In this document: positions 24,790 through 33,341 of the stretch, piece by piece
How the letters are laid out: the number at the start of each line of letters is the position of its first letter
Numbering within the stretch: the stretch's first letter is position 1
From: DATEDA01 sp963789885
Lineage (GTDB): Bacteria; Pseudomonadota; Gammaproteobacteria; Burkholderiales; SG8-39
DNA: 64,000 nucleotides
Assembly (NCBI GenBank): GCA_963789885.1
Contig: CAWBNB010000004.1
Coordinates: 47,620 to 111,619 of the forward strand
Reading direction: 5' to 3'
Position numbers and translations under genes: made by a program
The notes under the pieces: generated by a model
Database searches by the model: none
Seen by the model: only the letters and a program-made list of their open reading frames with translations
Told to the model about the DNA's origin: nothing

Positions 24790-26283
24790 CTAAGCTGCCT
24801 TCGCCTTCCCCAGCGCAGTCTGGGCGAGCGGCCAAAGGAGCAGCACCAGCGCGAGGGTCGTCATGCCACCCACCAGCGCGTTGCTGAAGAAGATCGACAT
24901 GTCGCCCTGCGACGCGAGCATCGCCTGCCGGAACGCGCTCTCGGCGCGATCGCCGAGCACCAGCGCGAGCACGAGCGGCGCGAGCGGGTAGTCGAGCTTG
25001 CGCAGGACGTAGCCCGCGATGCCGAAGACGAGCATCAGGTACACGTCGAACATCGAGTTGTGGACGGTAAAGGCGCCGATCGCGCAGATCACGATGATCA
25101 CCGGCGCGATGATCGAGAAGGGAATGCGCAGGATCGCAGCGAACAGCGGCACGCAGGTCAGGACCACGATCAGTCCGGCGATGTTGCCGAGATACATGCT
25201 CGCGATCAGGCCCCAGACGAATTCCTTCTGCTCCTGGAACAGCAGCGGCCCCGGCTGCAGGCCCCAGATCAGAAGGCCGCCGAGCAGCACCGCCGCGGTC
25301 GGCGACCCGGGCACGCCGAGCGTCAGCATCGGGAGCAGCGCGGACGTGCCGGCGGCGTGCGCCGCGGTTTCGGGCGCGACGACGCCCTCGATCTGACCGG
25401 TGCCGAATTTCTCGCCGTCCTTCGAGAAGCGCTTCGCCACGCCGTAGGCCATGAACGAGGCCGGGGTCGCGCCGCCCGGCACGATGCCCATGAAGCAGCC
25501 GACGGCGGAACTGCGCAGACTGGTCAGCCAGTAGCGCGGCAGCTCGCGCCAGGTCTCGACGACGACCTTGACGTTGATCCGCGCGTTCGCTCCCTTGAAC
25601 GCCAGCCCCTCCTCGAGCGTGAGCAGGATCTCGCCGATGCCGAAGAGGCCGATCACCGCGATCAGGAAATCGAAGCCTTGCAGGAGCTCGGTGAACCCGA
25701 ACGTGAGCCGCAGCGACCCGGTCACCGTGTCGAGCCCGACCGAGGCGAGCGCGAACCCGACCATCATCGACGCGATCGTCTTCAGCGCCTGCCCCTTGCT
25801 CATCCCGACGAACGCGCAGAACGTGAGGAGATACACCGCAAAGAACTCGGGCGGACCGAACGCGAGCGCGAACTTCGCGACGACCGGCGAGAGGAACGTG
25901 ATCATGATCACCGCGACCAGCGCGCCGATGAACGACGAGGTGAACGCCGCGGTGAGCGCGTTGCCCGCGCGCCCCTTCTGGCCCAACGGGAAACCGTCGA
26001 ACGTCGTCGCCACCGACCATGGCTCGCCCGGGATGTTGAACAGGATCGAGGTGATCGCGCCGCCGAAGAGCGCCCCCCAGTAGATGCAGGAAAGCATGAT
26101 GATCGCCGAGGTCGGCGGCATCGTGAACGTGAGCGGCAGCAGGATCGCCACCCCGTTCGCGCCGCCCAGCCCCGGCAGCACGCCGATGATCACGCCGAGC
26201 ACCACCCCGACGAACATCAGCATCAGGTTGAACGGCGTCAGCGCGACGCTGAAGCCGTGCAACAGTGAGGTGATTTCCTCCAA
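24790..26283 (-). CDS. tctA: tripartite tricarboxylate transporter, large membrane subunit TctA
   Basis: 497 residues with about 11-12 hydrophobic helices. Family features include GVIIGVLPGLGGANGVAILLP near the N-terminus and the repeated LGVPGSPTAAVLLGGL near residue 320. TctA forms the ion-coupled permease with TctB and takes substrate from TctC. The start is 9 bp after tctB, so the two are cotranscribed. The operon lies beside oxc/frc and carries the shared palindrome upstream, so oxalate or a related small dicarboxylate is the likely cargo. That is an inference from context. Confidence 0.9.
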   Translation of the reverse strand: MEEITSLLHGFSVALTPFNLMLMFVGVVLGVIIGVLPGLGGANGVAILLPLTFTMPPTSAIIMLSCIYWGALFGGAITSILFNIPGEPWSVATTFDGFPLGQKGRAGNALTAAFTSSFIGALVAVIMITFLSPVVAKFALAFGPPEFFAVYLLTFCAFVGMSKGQALKTIASMMVGFALASVGLDTVTGSLRLTFGFTELLQGFDFLIAVIGLFGIGEILLTLEEGLAFKGANARINVKVVVETWRELPRYWLTSLRSSAVGCFMGIVPGGATPASFMAYGVAKRFSKDGEKFGTGQIEGVVAPETAAHAAGTSALLPMLTLGVPGSPTAAVLLGGLLIWGLQPGPLLFQEQKEFVWGLIASMYLGNIAGLIVVLTCVPLFAAILRIPFSIIAPVIIVICAIGAFTVHNSMFDVYLMLVFGIAGYVLRKLDYPLAPLVLALVLGDRAESAFRQAMLASQGDMSIFFSNALVGGMTTLALVLLLWPLAQTALGKAKAA

Positions 26284-26292
26284 CGCCGCCCC

Positions 26293-26799
26293 CTAGTCGA
26301 GCCTGAGCCAGGCCTCGAGCGGGCCCTTCGGCAGCGGCAGCTTGAACCAGACCTCGAACAGCAGGAAGAAGACGACGCTGACCCCGGCCGCGACCAGGAC
26401 CGTCGTGAGCCACGGATAGCGCCCGAGCCGCCGCATGAAGAACGCGATGAAGAGCGTCGAGGTCACGTACAGGCCGACCGGCTTGATCAGCGCGACGTAG
26501 ACGATCGACGGCGCGAGCATCCACAGCACCTGCCGGAGAGCGCCGCGCGTCACGAATGTCTTCGCCGCCTTCGCCCGGTCGCCGAGCGCGCGGTACATGA
26601 CCACGGCGGTCGAGAAGCAGATCAGGAGTCCGACGTAGAAGGGGAAGTAACCGGCCTGCGGACCGTCGTCGGCCCACCTCGCGCCGAGGCGCACGCTGTC
26701 GAAAACGACCACGGCGCCCAGCAGGAACAGCAGGCCCGCGACGACGAGCTCGAGCGTGCGAACGGTCGCGACCGGACGTTCGTTTTGATCGTCGTTCAT
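26293..26799 (-). CDS. tctB: tripartite tricarboxylate transporter, small membrane subunit TctB
   Basis: 168 residues with four hydrophobic helices (ELVVAGLLFLLGAVVV, YFPFYVGLLICF, VYVALIKPVGLYVTSTLF, TTVLVAAGVSVVFFLLFEV) and the TctB-typical GYFPF segment. It is the poorly conserved partner of TctA. Located between tctC (154 bp upstream, with hairpins in between) and tctA (9 bp downstream). Confidence 0.85.
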   Translation of the reverse strand: MNDDQNERPVATVRTLELVVAGLLFLLGAVVVFDSVRLGARWADDGPQAGYFPFYVGLLICFSTAVVMYRALGDRAKAAKTFVTRGALRQVLWMLAPSIVYVALIKPVGLYVTSTLFIAFFMRRLGRYPWLTTVLVAAGVSVVFFLLFEVWFKLPLPKGPLEAWLRLD

Positions 26800-26884
26800 A
26801 TCGAAGCTGCGCGCCGCGCAGCCGCGGATGGCGCCGCGCGGCGCACCGCGATTCCCCCGGTTAGTTGTCCGTGGTGCGCCGTGC

Positions 26885-26945
26885 GCCGGCTCCCGCCGGC
26901 ATGCGGCCCGTCTCGCTCCCGCATGCCCGCCTCTCCCGGGCGGGC
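26885..26945 (-). promoter_or_regulatory. two intercistronic hairpins between tctC and tctB
   Basis: GCCGGC-TCCC-GCCGGC at 26885-26900 and GCCCGCC-N7-GGCGGGC at 26925-26945. On the reverse strand they directly follow the tctC stop (26954) and precede tctB, with no strong T run. The arrangement fits partial termination or 3'-end protection that raises receptor mRNA above permease mRNA. Confidence 0.45.
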
Positions 26946-26953
26946 TTTTGCGG

Positions 26954-27979
26954 TTACTTGCCTGCTGCGAGGAACCCGGCTTCCTTCATCAGGCCGTGGT
27001 GACGCTTCTCTTCCTGCGCCACCCAGGCGCGGTAGTCGTCGCCGATCAGCGCGGTCTGGTTGAACGCGCCGCGCTCCATGAACTCCTGCCATTCGGGGAG
27101 CGCGCGCACCTGCTTCAGCAGGTCCACGTAGTAGTTGCGCTGGGCTTCGGTCACGCCGCCGGGCATGAAGATCCCGCGCAGCATGAGGTAATCGATGTCG
27201 AGGCCCGATTCCTTGCACGTCGGAATGTCGCCCCAGGACATCGTGCCGGTCACCTTGGCGGTGTAGGGCAACCGCTTCTGGTCGAACACGCAGAGCGGCC
27301 GCAGCGTCCCGGCGCGCCACTGGGCGACGGCCTCGATCGGATTGTTGACCGAGGAGTCCACGTGCTTGCCGACGAGCTGGGTGGCGACCTCGCCGCCGCC
27401 CTTGTACGGGATGTAGGTGAACTTCGCGCCGGATTGCCGCTCGATCGCGACGGTGATGATCTGGTCTTCCTGCTTCGACCCGGTGCCACCCATCTTGAAC
27501 TTGCCCGCACCGGCCTGCTTGGCCGCCTCGACGTAGTCCTTGGCGGTCTTGTACGGCGTATCGGCGTTGACCCACAGCACGAACTCGTCGAGCGCCATCA
27601 TCGCGACCGGCGTCAGATCCTGCCAGTTGAACGGCACGCCGGTCGCCATCGGCGTCGTGAACAGGTTCGAGAGGGTAATGATCAGCTTGTGGGGATCGCC
27701 CTTGGCGCCCTTCACGTCCAGGAAGCCCTCCGCGCCGGCACCGCCGCCCTTGTTGATGACGACCATCGGCTGCTTCATGAGGTTGTGCTTCTGGACCAGA
27801 CCCTGGATGAAACGCGCCATCTGGTCGGCCCCGCCGCCGGTCCCCGCGGGAATGATGAACTCGACGGTCTTGGTCGGCTCCCAGCCGCCTTGCGCATGCG
27901 CGGGTGCCGCGACGAGCGCGAGAGTGGACACGCACGCGAATGCCGCAGCGCGGAAAGAAAGTGGATTTATGGGATGCAT
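26954..27979 (-). CDS. tctC: TctC-family (Bug) periplasmic solute-binding receptor
   Basis: 341 residues. GGAGG ahead of ATG 27979 sets the start. A signal peptide is visible (FRAAAFACVSTLALVAAPAHAQG, cleavage after AHA near residue 29). The mature part begins WEPTKTVEFIIPAGTGGGADQMARF, the ligand-loop pattern of Bug receptors. It is unusually conserved in having its own tctB and tctA, unlike the orphan receptors at 54221 and 58454. First gene of the transporter operon; the 228-bp upstream region holds an FNR-like palindrome. Likely captures oxalate or another small carboxylate in the periplasm. Confidence 0.88.
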   Translation of the reverse strand: MHPINPLSFRAAAFACVSTLALVAAPAHAQGGWEPTKTVEFIIPAGTGGGADQMARFIQGLVQKHNLMKQPMVVINKGGGAGAEGFLDVKGAKGDPHKLIITLSNLFTTPMATGVPFNWQDLTPVAMMALDEFVLWVNADTPYKTAKDYVEAAKQAGAGKFKMGGTGSKQEDQIITVAIERQSGAKFTYIPYKGGGEVATQLVGKHVDSSVNNPIEAVAQWRAGTLRPLCVFDQKRLPYTAKVTGTMSWGDIPTCKESGLDIDYLMLRGIFMPGGVTEAQRNYYVDLLKQVRALPEWQEFMERGAFNQTALIGDDYRAWVAQEEKRHHGLMKEAGFLAAGK

Positions 27980-28104
27980 ACGCTCCTCCGGTCGGATTCC
28001 GATGGTTTCGCCGCCGCCTGCCTCCGCCCGCCCCGACGCGGGGCGCTCTTAAGCGGTCGCTTGTTGTAGTCTGCGATTCTGGCGCGAGATTGTCCGCGGC
28101 GCGC

Positions 28105-28118
28105 TTGATCCGAGTCAA
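28105..28118. promoter_or_regulatory. FNR-like operator TTGAT-CCGA-GTCAA upstream of tctC
   Basis: Palindrome with one mismatch between arms (TTGAT/GTCAA), centred 132 bp before the tctC start in the gap after terC. Same geometry as the sites at 23216, 30826 and 38239. Confidence 0.55.
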
Positions 28119-28208
28119 GAACCGGCCCGGCCAGCTGCCGTGACGCTAGAAGACATCCCCTAGTCCCGCGGCCCGCGCAGAATTGCCGCTGCAGCGGCAA
28201 TCGCTCGT

Positions 28209-28976
28209 CTAGCGCTCCGGCGCCGAGTCGGGCACCGGCGCCTCGTGCGGACCGGCGGCCGCGGCGGCGGCCTCCTTCCGCTTCGCGAGCCACATCCCGA
28301 GGGCCACGACGAACGCCGCGCCGATCAAGCCGCAGATCAGCTCGAGGCTCACCGAGGCGAGCACCGGGCGGTTGTTGACGAACTCGAAGTGTGCGCGCAT
28401 CCAGCCGTCGATCGCCGGATCGGTCACCACCATCTCGCCCGCGACCCAGCCGATGAGCGCTGCGCCGATCGTGATGATGACCGGCCAGCGCTCCATCAGC
28501 TTGATGAGGAGCGTCGCGCCGAAGACCACGAGCGGGATCGAGATCGCCAGGCCGAGAATGAGCAGCGTGTAGCTCCCGCCGGCGGCGGCCGCCACCGCGA
28601 TCACGTTGTCGAGGCTCATCACGAGGTCGGCGATCAGGATCGTCTTGATCGCCGCGATCAGGTTGTCGCTCGCGCTGACGTTCTCGCCACCGTCCTCGGG
28701 CACGAGCAGCTTGACGCCGATCCACAGCAGGAGCAGCGCGCCGATGATCTTCAGCCACGGCAGCTGCAGCAACGCGACCGCGAAGATCGTCAACACGATC
28801 CGCATCACCACCGCGGCGCCCGCGCCCCAGAACACCGCCTGCTTTTGCTGCTTGGGGGGGAGCGCGCGGGCGGCGAGCGCGATCACCACCGCGTTGTCGC
28901 CGGACAGGACGATGTTGACGCCGATGATCTTGGCGAGGCCGACCCAGAAGGCTTGCGACATCACTTCTTCGAGCAT
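28209..28976 (-). CDS. TerC-family integral membrane protein
   Basis: 255 residues. An AGGAGGAGGT Shine-Dalgarno just upstream selects ATG 28976 over the longer frame from 29030. Seven hydrophobic helices; the diagnostic acidic motifs are NIVLSGDNAVVIALA and LVMSLDNVIAVAAA, in the third pseudo-repeat arrangement known for the TerC/LysE-like superfamily. These proteins are linked to metal (Mn) export or tellurite resistance and to metalation of exported proteins. It sits 107 bp after fhs on the same strand. No obvious tie to oxalate metabolism. Confidence 0.85.
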   Translation of the reverse strand: MLEEVMSQAFWVGLAKIIGVNIVLSGDNAVVIALAARALPPKQQKQAVFWGAGAAVVMRIVLTIFAVALLQLPWLKIIGALLLLWIGVKLLVPEDGGENVSASDNLIAAIKTILIADLVMSLDNVIAVAAAAGGSYTLLILGLAISIPLVVFGATLLIKLMERWPVIITIGAALIGWVAGEMVVTDPAIDGWMRAHFEFVNNRPVLASVSLELICGLIGAAFVVALGMWLAKRKEAAAAAAGPHEAPVPDSAPER

Positions 28977-29082
28977 CGGGACCTCCTCCTGGTGATGCGA
29001 GCGGGGGTGGAGCGGGCATGCAGCGGGCAAATGATTCTACCCCGCTCCCGCCGCCCCCGCCCCGGGCGCGCCCGGCCGCGGA

Positions 29083-30755
29083 TCAGAACAGCCCGACGAC
29101 CTTCCCGTCGATGATGTCGATCCTCTCCGCCGACGGTACCTTCGGCAGCCCCGGCATCGTCATCACGTCGCCGCAGATCATCACGATGAACTCGGCGCCG
29201 GCGGCGAGCCGGACCTCGCGCACGTTCACGACGTGGCCGGTCGGCGCCGCGCGCGCCTGCGGATCGGTCGCGAAGGAGTACTGGGTCTTCGCGACGCAGA
29301 CCGGGTAGTGGCCGTAGCCGTCGTCCTGGAGCTTCTTGATCTGGGCGCGCACCTTCGCGTCCGCGGTGACGTCGCCCGCACGGTAGATCGTCTTCGCGAT
29401 CTTGTTGATCTTGTCCCAGAGCGGGTCGGCATCCTCGTACACGAAGCGGAAGCTCGACTTCTGGTCGCACAGCCCGACGACGACGCGCGCGAGCTCGGCC
29501 GCGCCCTTGCCGCCGTCGCCCCAGTGCGTGGCGAGGACCACCGGGACGCCGTACTTCGCCATGCGGCTCTTCAGGAGCTCGATCTCGGCCGCGGTGTCCT
29601 GGTTGAAGCGGTTGATCGAGACGACGCACGGGATGCCGTAGTTCTTCTGCACGTTCTCCACGTGCCGCTCGAGGTTCGCGAGCCCCTCTTCCAGCGCCGC
29701 GAGGTTCTCCTGCCCGATCGTCTTGAGGTCCTGGCCACCGTGGTACTTGAGCGCCCGCACGGTCGCGACGATGACCGTCGCGTTCGGCCGCATGCCCGCT
29801 CTTGCGGCACTTGATGTCGACGAACTTCTCGGCGCCGAGATCGGCGCCGAAACCAGCCTCGGTCACGCACGTAGTCGACGAGCTTGAGCGCCGACTGGGT
29901 TGCGATCACCGAGTTGCAGCCGTGCGCGATGTTCGCGAACGGCCCGCCGTGGATGAACGCCGGGTTGTTCTCGAGCGTCTGCACCAGGTTCGGCGCGAGC
30001 GCGTCCTTCAGCAGCACCGTCATCGCGCCGTGCGCCTTCAGGTCGCGCGCGGTCACCGGTTTCTGGTCCTTCGTGTAGCCGACGACGATGTTGCCGAGCC
30101 GCTGCTTCAGGTCCTCGACCGAGGTCGACAGGCAGAAGATCGCCATCACTTCGGAGGCGACCACGATGTCGAAGCCGTCCTCGCGCGGATAGCCGTTCGC
30201 CGTGCCGCCGAGCGCGACGACGATGTCGCGCAGCGCGCGGTCGTTCATGTCGACCACGCGCTTCCACTGGATGCGGCGGATGTCGATGCCGAGCTCGTTG
30301 CCGTGGTTGATGTGGTTGTCGAGCAGCGCCGCGAGCAGGTTGTTCGCGAGCGCGATCGCGCTGAAGTCGCCGGTGAAGTGGAGGTTGATGTCCTCCATCG
30401 GCACGACCTGCGCGTAACCGCCGCCGGCGGCGCCGCCCTTGATGCCGAAGACCGGCCCGAGCGAAGGCTCGCGCAGGCAGATCATCGCCTTCTTGCCGAT
30501 GTGGTTGAGCGCGTCGCCGAGCCCCACCGTGGTCGTCGTCTTGCCCTCGCCCGCCGGCGTCGGCGTCATCGCCGTCACCAGGACCAGCTTGCCGTCGGGC
30601 TTGCCCTTCAGCGAGTCGAGGTACTTGAGCGAAACCTTTGCCTTGTAATGGCCGTAGGGCTCGAGATGGTCCTCGGCGATGCCGAGCTTCTCGAGCGCGA
30701 TCTTGGAGATGCGCTGGAGCTTCGCGGCCTGGGCAATCTCGATATCGGACGGCAT
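29083..30755 (-). CDS. fhs: formate-tetrahydrofolate ligase, with two frame errors
   Basis: 556 residues after removal of one base near 29866-29868 and one from the CCC at 29795-29797 (1673 minus 2 is a codon multiple). The ATP-binding motif is TPAGEGKTTTTVGLGDAL; also REPSLGPVFGIKGGAAGGGYAQV (positions about 30420-30490), DIKCRKSGMRPN at the second join, and the terminal PSAERIDIIDGKVVGLF. A Shine-Dalgarno AGGAGA precedes ATG 30755. The enzyme makes 10-formyl-THF from formate, THF and ATP, feeding C1 assimilation. An FNR-like palindrome is 77 bp upstream, tying it to the oxalate genes that produce formate. Confidence 0.92.
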
Positions 30756-30825
30756 GGTGTGAATCTCCTGATCGGCGTTGGATTCTTGGGTCGGCTAGGT
30801 TAGGTGGGCGCCCGGCTACCCGACA

Positions 30826-30839
30826 TTGACTGCCGTCAA
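30826..30839. promoter_or_regulatory. FNR-like operator TTGAC-TGCC-GTCAA upstream of fhs, overlapping the enolase stop codon
   Basis: A perfect palindrome centred 77 bp before the fhs start. Its right arm covers the TGA (30838-30836) of the enolase-like gene. Both flanks (CGACA before, GC after) are the same as at the 38239 site. Confidence 0.65.
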
Positions 30840-32152
30840 GCCAGACCGCCCCCGGGCGGACGTGCCGCCCCGAATTGCGGCAGCGCGGTGCGACCGGCGA
30901 AGCGGGCGTTCGCCCCCTCCGCTTCCTCGATCCGGAGGCACTCGTTCCACTTCGCCATGCGCTCGGACCGGGCGAACGACCCGACCTTGAGCTGGCCCGC
31001 GTCCCAGCCGACCGCGAGATGCGCGATCGAGACGTCCTCCGTCTCCCCGGACCGGGCGGACACGATCGTGCCCCAGCGCGCGCGCTTGCCCGCTTCCAGC
31101 GCGGCCCGCGCCTCGGTGACGGTGCCCGCCTGGTTGGGCTTCACCAGCACCGCGTTGCAGGCCCCTTGGGCCGCCGCCGCGGTGACGCGCGCGGCGTTCG
31201 TCACCAGGAAGTCGTCGCCGATGACCTGCACGCGATCGCCGACCGCCCGCGTGAACCCGACGAGCCCGTCGGGGTCGTCCTCGGCGAACGGGTCTTCGAT
31301 CGAGACGATCGGATAGCGCGCGAGCCAGCGCTCGAGCATCTCGCCCATCGCGTCGGAATCGAGCTCGCGCCCTTCGAGGCCCAGCCGGTAGCGGCCGTTG
31401 CGGCCGAACTCGGAGGCCGCGACGTCGAGCGAGATCGCCACCTCGTCGCCCGGCGTGAAACCGGCCCGTTCGATCGCGCGCACGAGCCAGCAGAGCGCCT
31501 CGTCGTTCGTGTCGAACGCCGGCCACCAGCCGCCCTCGTCGGCGACGCCGGCGAGCTTGCCCGCCTCGCGCATCAGCTCGCCCGCCGCCCGGTAGACCTC
31601 GGCGGTCATCTCGAGCGCATGCGCGAAGCTCGCCGCCCCGAGCGCCATCACCATGAAGTCCTGGACATCCACGCGGCGGCCGGCGTGCGCGCCGCCGCCG
31701 AAGATCTGGATCTCGGGCAGCGGCAGCCGGATCGGGCCCGGCCCCGCGAGCCAGCGGTAGACGGGCAGTCCGGCGGCGGCCGCGGCGGCGTGCAGCACGG
31801 CGAGCGACACTGCGGTCGTCGCGTTGCCGCCGAGCCGCGAGCGGTCGGGCGTGCCGTCGAGCGCCGCGAGGGCCGCGTCGACCGCCGCCTGGTCGCGCGC
31901 GTCCATGCCGGCGAGCGCACGGGCGATCGCACCGTTCACGTTCGTCACCGCCCCCCCGACGTCCATGCCGCCGAGGCGCGTGCCCCCGTCGCGCAGATCG
32001 ATCGCCTCGTGCGCCCCGCGCGAAGCACCCGCCGGCGCGATCGCGCGACCCCGGGCACCGCCTTCGAGCGCGACCTCGGCTTCCACCGTCGGACGTCCAC
32101 GCGAATCCCAGACCCGGCGGCCCCTGACGCTCGCGATCGCCGCGCCGTTCAT
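30836..32152 (-). CDS. enolase-family protein (atypical paralogue)
   Basis: 438 residues, full enolase length. Conserved: DSRGRPTVEAEV, the mobile-loop GASRG, GGGAHAGRR (catalytic His 159 equivalent), SIEDPFAEDD, GDDFLVTN and the base Lys in LVKPNQAGT, as well as QLKVGSF. Altered: the active-site S-H-R-S-G-E-T-E-D reads SARSGETED (His to Ala), and NQIG reads NQAG. It is therefore probably not the housekeeping enolase, although 2-phosphoglycerate/PEP interconversion remains possible. It follows an APH-type kinase gene through a repeat of start codons, and precedes fhs; glycerate or another hydroxy-acid phosphate derived from oxalate/C1 carbon is a possible substrate. Confidence 0.75.
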   Translation of the reverse strand: MNGAAIASVRGRRVWDSRGRPTVEAEVALEGGARGRAIAPAGASRGAHEAIDLRDGGTRLGGMDVGGAVTNVNGAIARALAGMDARDQAAVDAALAALDGTPDRSRLGGNATTAVSLAVLHAAAAAAGLPVYRWLAGPGPIRLPLPEIQIFGGGAHAGRRVDVQDFMVMALGAASFAHALEMTAEVYRAAGELMREAGKLAGVADEGGWWPAFDTNDEALCWLVRAIERAGFTPGDEVAISLDVAASEFGRNGRYRLGLEGRELDSDAMGEMLERWLARYPIVSIEDPFAEDDPDGLVGFTRAVGDRVQVIGDDFLVTNAARVTAAAAQGACNAVLVKPNQAGTVTEARAALEAGKRARWGTIVSARSGETEDVSIAHLAVGWDAGQLKVGSFARSERMAKWNECLRIEEAEGANARFAGRTALPQFGAARPPGGGLA

Positions 32153-32175
32153 CGGCGCTCCACAGGGCCGTTCAT
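32149..32175 (-). CDS. mini-ORF 3, 8 residues (MNGPVERR), coupled to the enolase start
   Basis: ATG 32175 to TGA at 32151-32149, overlapping ATG 32152 of the enolase-like gene. Same peptide as mini-ORF 2. Ribosomes ending here could restart directly on the enolase. Confidence 0.35.
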   Translation of the reverse strand: MNGPVERR

Positions 32176-32198
32176 CGGCGCTCCACAGGGCCGTTCAT
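32172..32198 (-). CDS. mini-ORF 2, 8 residues (MNGPVERR)
   Basis: ATG 32198 to TGA at 32174-32172. It contains GTGGAG five bases before the next ATG and ends in an ATGA overlap with it. Identical in sequence to the next mini-ORF. Confidence 0.35.
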   Translation of the reverse strand: MNGPVERR

Positions 32199-32245
32199 CG
32201 GTGCTCCACCGGGGCGTTCATCCGCACTCCCCCCGCGCCGGTCAT
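32195..32245 (-). CDS. mini-ORF 1 of 16 residues, coupled to the kinase stop
   Basis: ATG 32245 overlaps the kinase TGA as ATGA. It encodes MTGAGGVRMNAPVEHR and stops at 32197-32195, where ATGA starts the next mini-ORF. The ATG at 32221 is in frame within it (MNAPVEHR). Whether it is translated is unknown. Confidence 0.35.
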   Translation of the reverse strand: MTGAGGVRMNAPVEHR

Positions 32246-33255
32246 AGCCGCTCCATCGACTGGCGCCACGCTTCGGCGACCTCGCCGAGCCGCGTGCGCG
32301 GGGCGAGGATGAGCGGCTTCGCGCACGCGCGGATCCGCTCGCGATCGGCCTCCTCCGTGATGTACTCGACCGGCGACTTGCCGTCGACGCGCGCGAGCAG
32401 CAAGCCCGGCAGCAGCCACGCCGAACGGCCTTCGAAGACGTCGCGCGGCTCCCAGGTCACGCCGGCAAGGTAGGTCTCCGCGGCCGCGCGGAACGCCGCC
32501 AGGTAGCGCGCGCGCCATTGCGGCCGCCACGCGCACTTGAGCAGCAGATGGTTGAGCAGGAACGCGAGATCGAACGCCGGATCGCCGTACCAGGCGCACT
32601 CGGCGTCGAGGAACACCGGGCCATGCGCGCCGACGAGGATGTTCTTCGGGCTGACATCGCCGTGCACGAGCGCAAGCTTGGTCCGCGCCGTCCGCTCCGC
32701 GAGCCGCCGCAGCGCGTTCGCGCAATCGGCGTGCCGCTCGGCAGTCGCGAGGAGATAGGGCTCTAGCCGGATCTGGCGGAAGATCTCGTCGTTCGCGAAG
32801 CGGGCGGCGATGTCCACTCGCCCCGCGGTGGCAGCATGGACGAGCGAGATCCGGCGTCCGACCTCGGCGGCGACGGCGGGGTCGATCCGGCCGTCGCGGA
32901 GCTCCGTCTTCCAGACCGGATGCGATTCCGGCGCGAGCCACGACATCGCGAAGAGGCCCGCCGCGCGATCCTCGCCGATCAGGCGCGGCACCGCGTCGGG
33001 GGCGATCTCGCCCGCGACGCGGATCCATTCGGCCTCGCTGTGGTTGCGCGCGACCGGCGCGCACCAGTCGGCGGCGACTTTCAGCTTCGGCAGCGCCTGC
33101 TTCACGCAGAAGCTGCGACCAGCGACGTCGACGCGCGCGATGTCCGAGGAAACGCCCCCGGCGAGCGGTATGACCACGACTTCGGCGCCGAGTGGAATCA
33201 GGTCGAGGCGGTGGAGCGCGTCGAGGAACTGCTCGGACGTCGGCGCCGCGGACAT
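32242..33255 (-). CDS. APH/choline-kinase-fold small-molecule phosphotransferase
   Basis: 337 residues. The N-lobe has PLAGGVSSDIARVDVAGRSFCVKQA (glycine loop and Lys); the catalytic loop is LVHGDVSPKNILV; the metal Asp is in FLDAECAWYGDPAFDLAFLL. This is the aminoglycoside-phosphotransferase fold that also includes methylthioribose, homoserine, thiamine and sugar-acid kinases, so drug resistance should not be assumed. It is translationally linked to the enolase-like gene through the mini-ORF chain and sits between the formate dehydrogenase and fhs genes. A metabolic kinase that supplies the enolase-like enzyme is my guess. Confidence 0.75.
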   Translation of the reverse strand: MSAAPTSEQFLDALHRLDLIPLGAEVVVIPLAGGVSSDIARVDVAGRSFCVKQALPKLKVAADWCAPVARNHSEAEWIRVAGEIAPDAVPRLIGEDRAAGLFAMSWLAPESHPVWKTELRDGRIDPAVAAEVGRRISLVHAATAGRVDIAARFANDEIFRQIRLEPYLLATAERHADCANALRRLAERTARTKLALVHGDVSPKNILVGAHGPVFLDAECAWYGDPAFDLAFLLNHLLLKCAWRPQWRARYLAAFRAAAETYLAGVTWEPRDVFEGRSAWLLPGLLLARVDGKSPVEYITEEADRERIRACAKPLILAPRTRLGEVAEAWRQSMERL

Positions 33256-33341
33256 CGTGCGATTTCACCACGAAAGTGCGGCGCGCGTGCACCTGCGCGG
33301 CGGCGCCGCCGCGGTGCGTCGAGCCCCGTCGGCTGCGCACG

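Larger units (their letters stand above)
32150..32245 (-). repeat. tandem 23-bp repeats carrying chained SD-ATG modules and ATGA-coupled mini-ORFs
   Basis: Reverse-strand ATGs at 32245, 32221, 32198, 32175 and 32152 are spaced 24, 23, 23 and 23 bp. The first overlaps the TGA of the APH kinase. Each later unit reads ATGAAC(G)GC(C)...GTGGAG-N5-ATGA, so each carries a GGAG Shine-Dalgarno for the next ATG. Units 3 and 4 encode MNGPVERR and stop at a TGA overlapping the next ATG. The last ATG starts the enolase-like gene. Confidence 0.85.

Noticed and set aside
29062..29075. 14-bp palindrome CCGGGCGCGCCCGG after fhs, as a terminator
   Set aside because: It has no loop and no T tract, so it is a GC palindrome of unclear meaning.
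32242..33255. Antibiotic-resistance aminoglycoside phosphotransferase
   Set aside because: The fold is shared with metabolic kinases, and the gene is coupled to an enolase paralogue in a C1 block; no resistance context.
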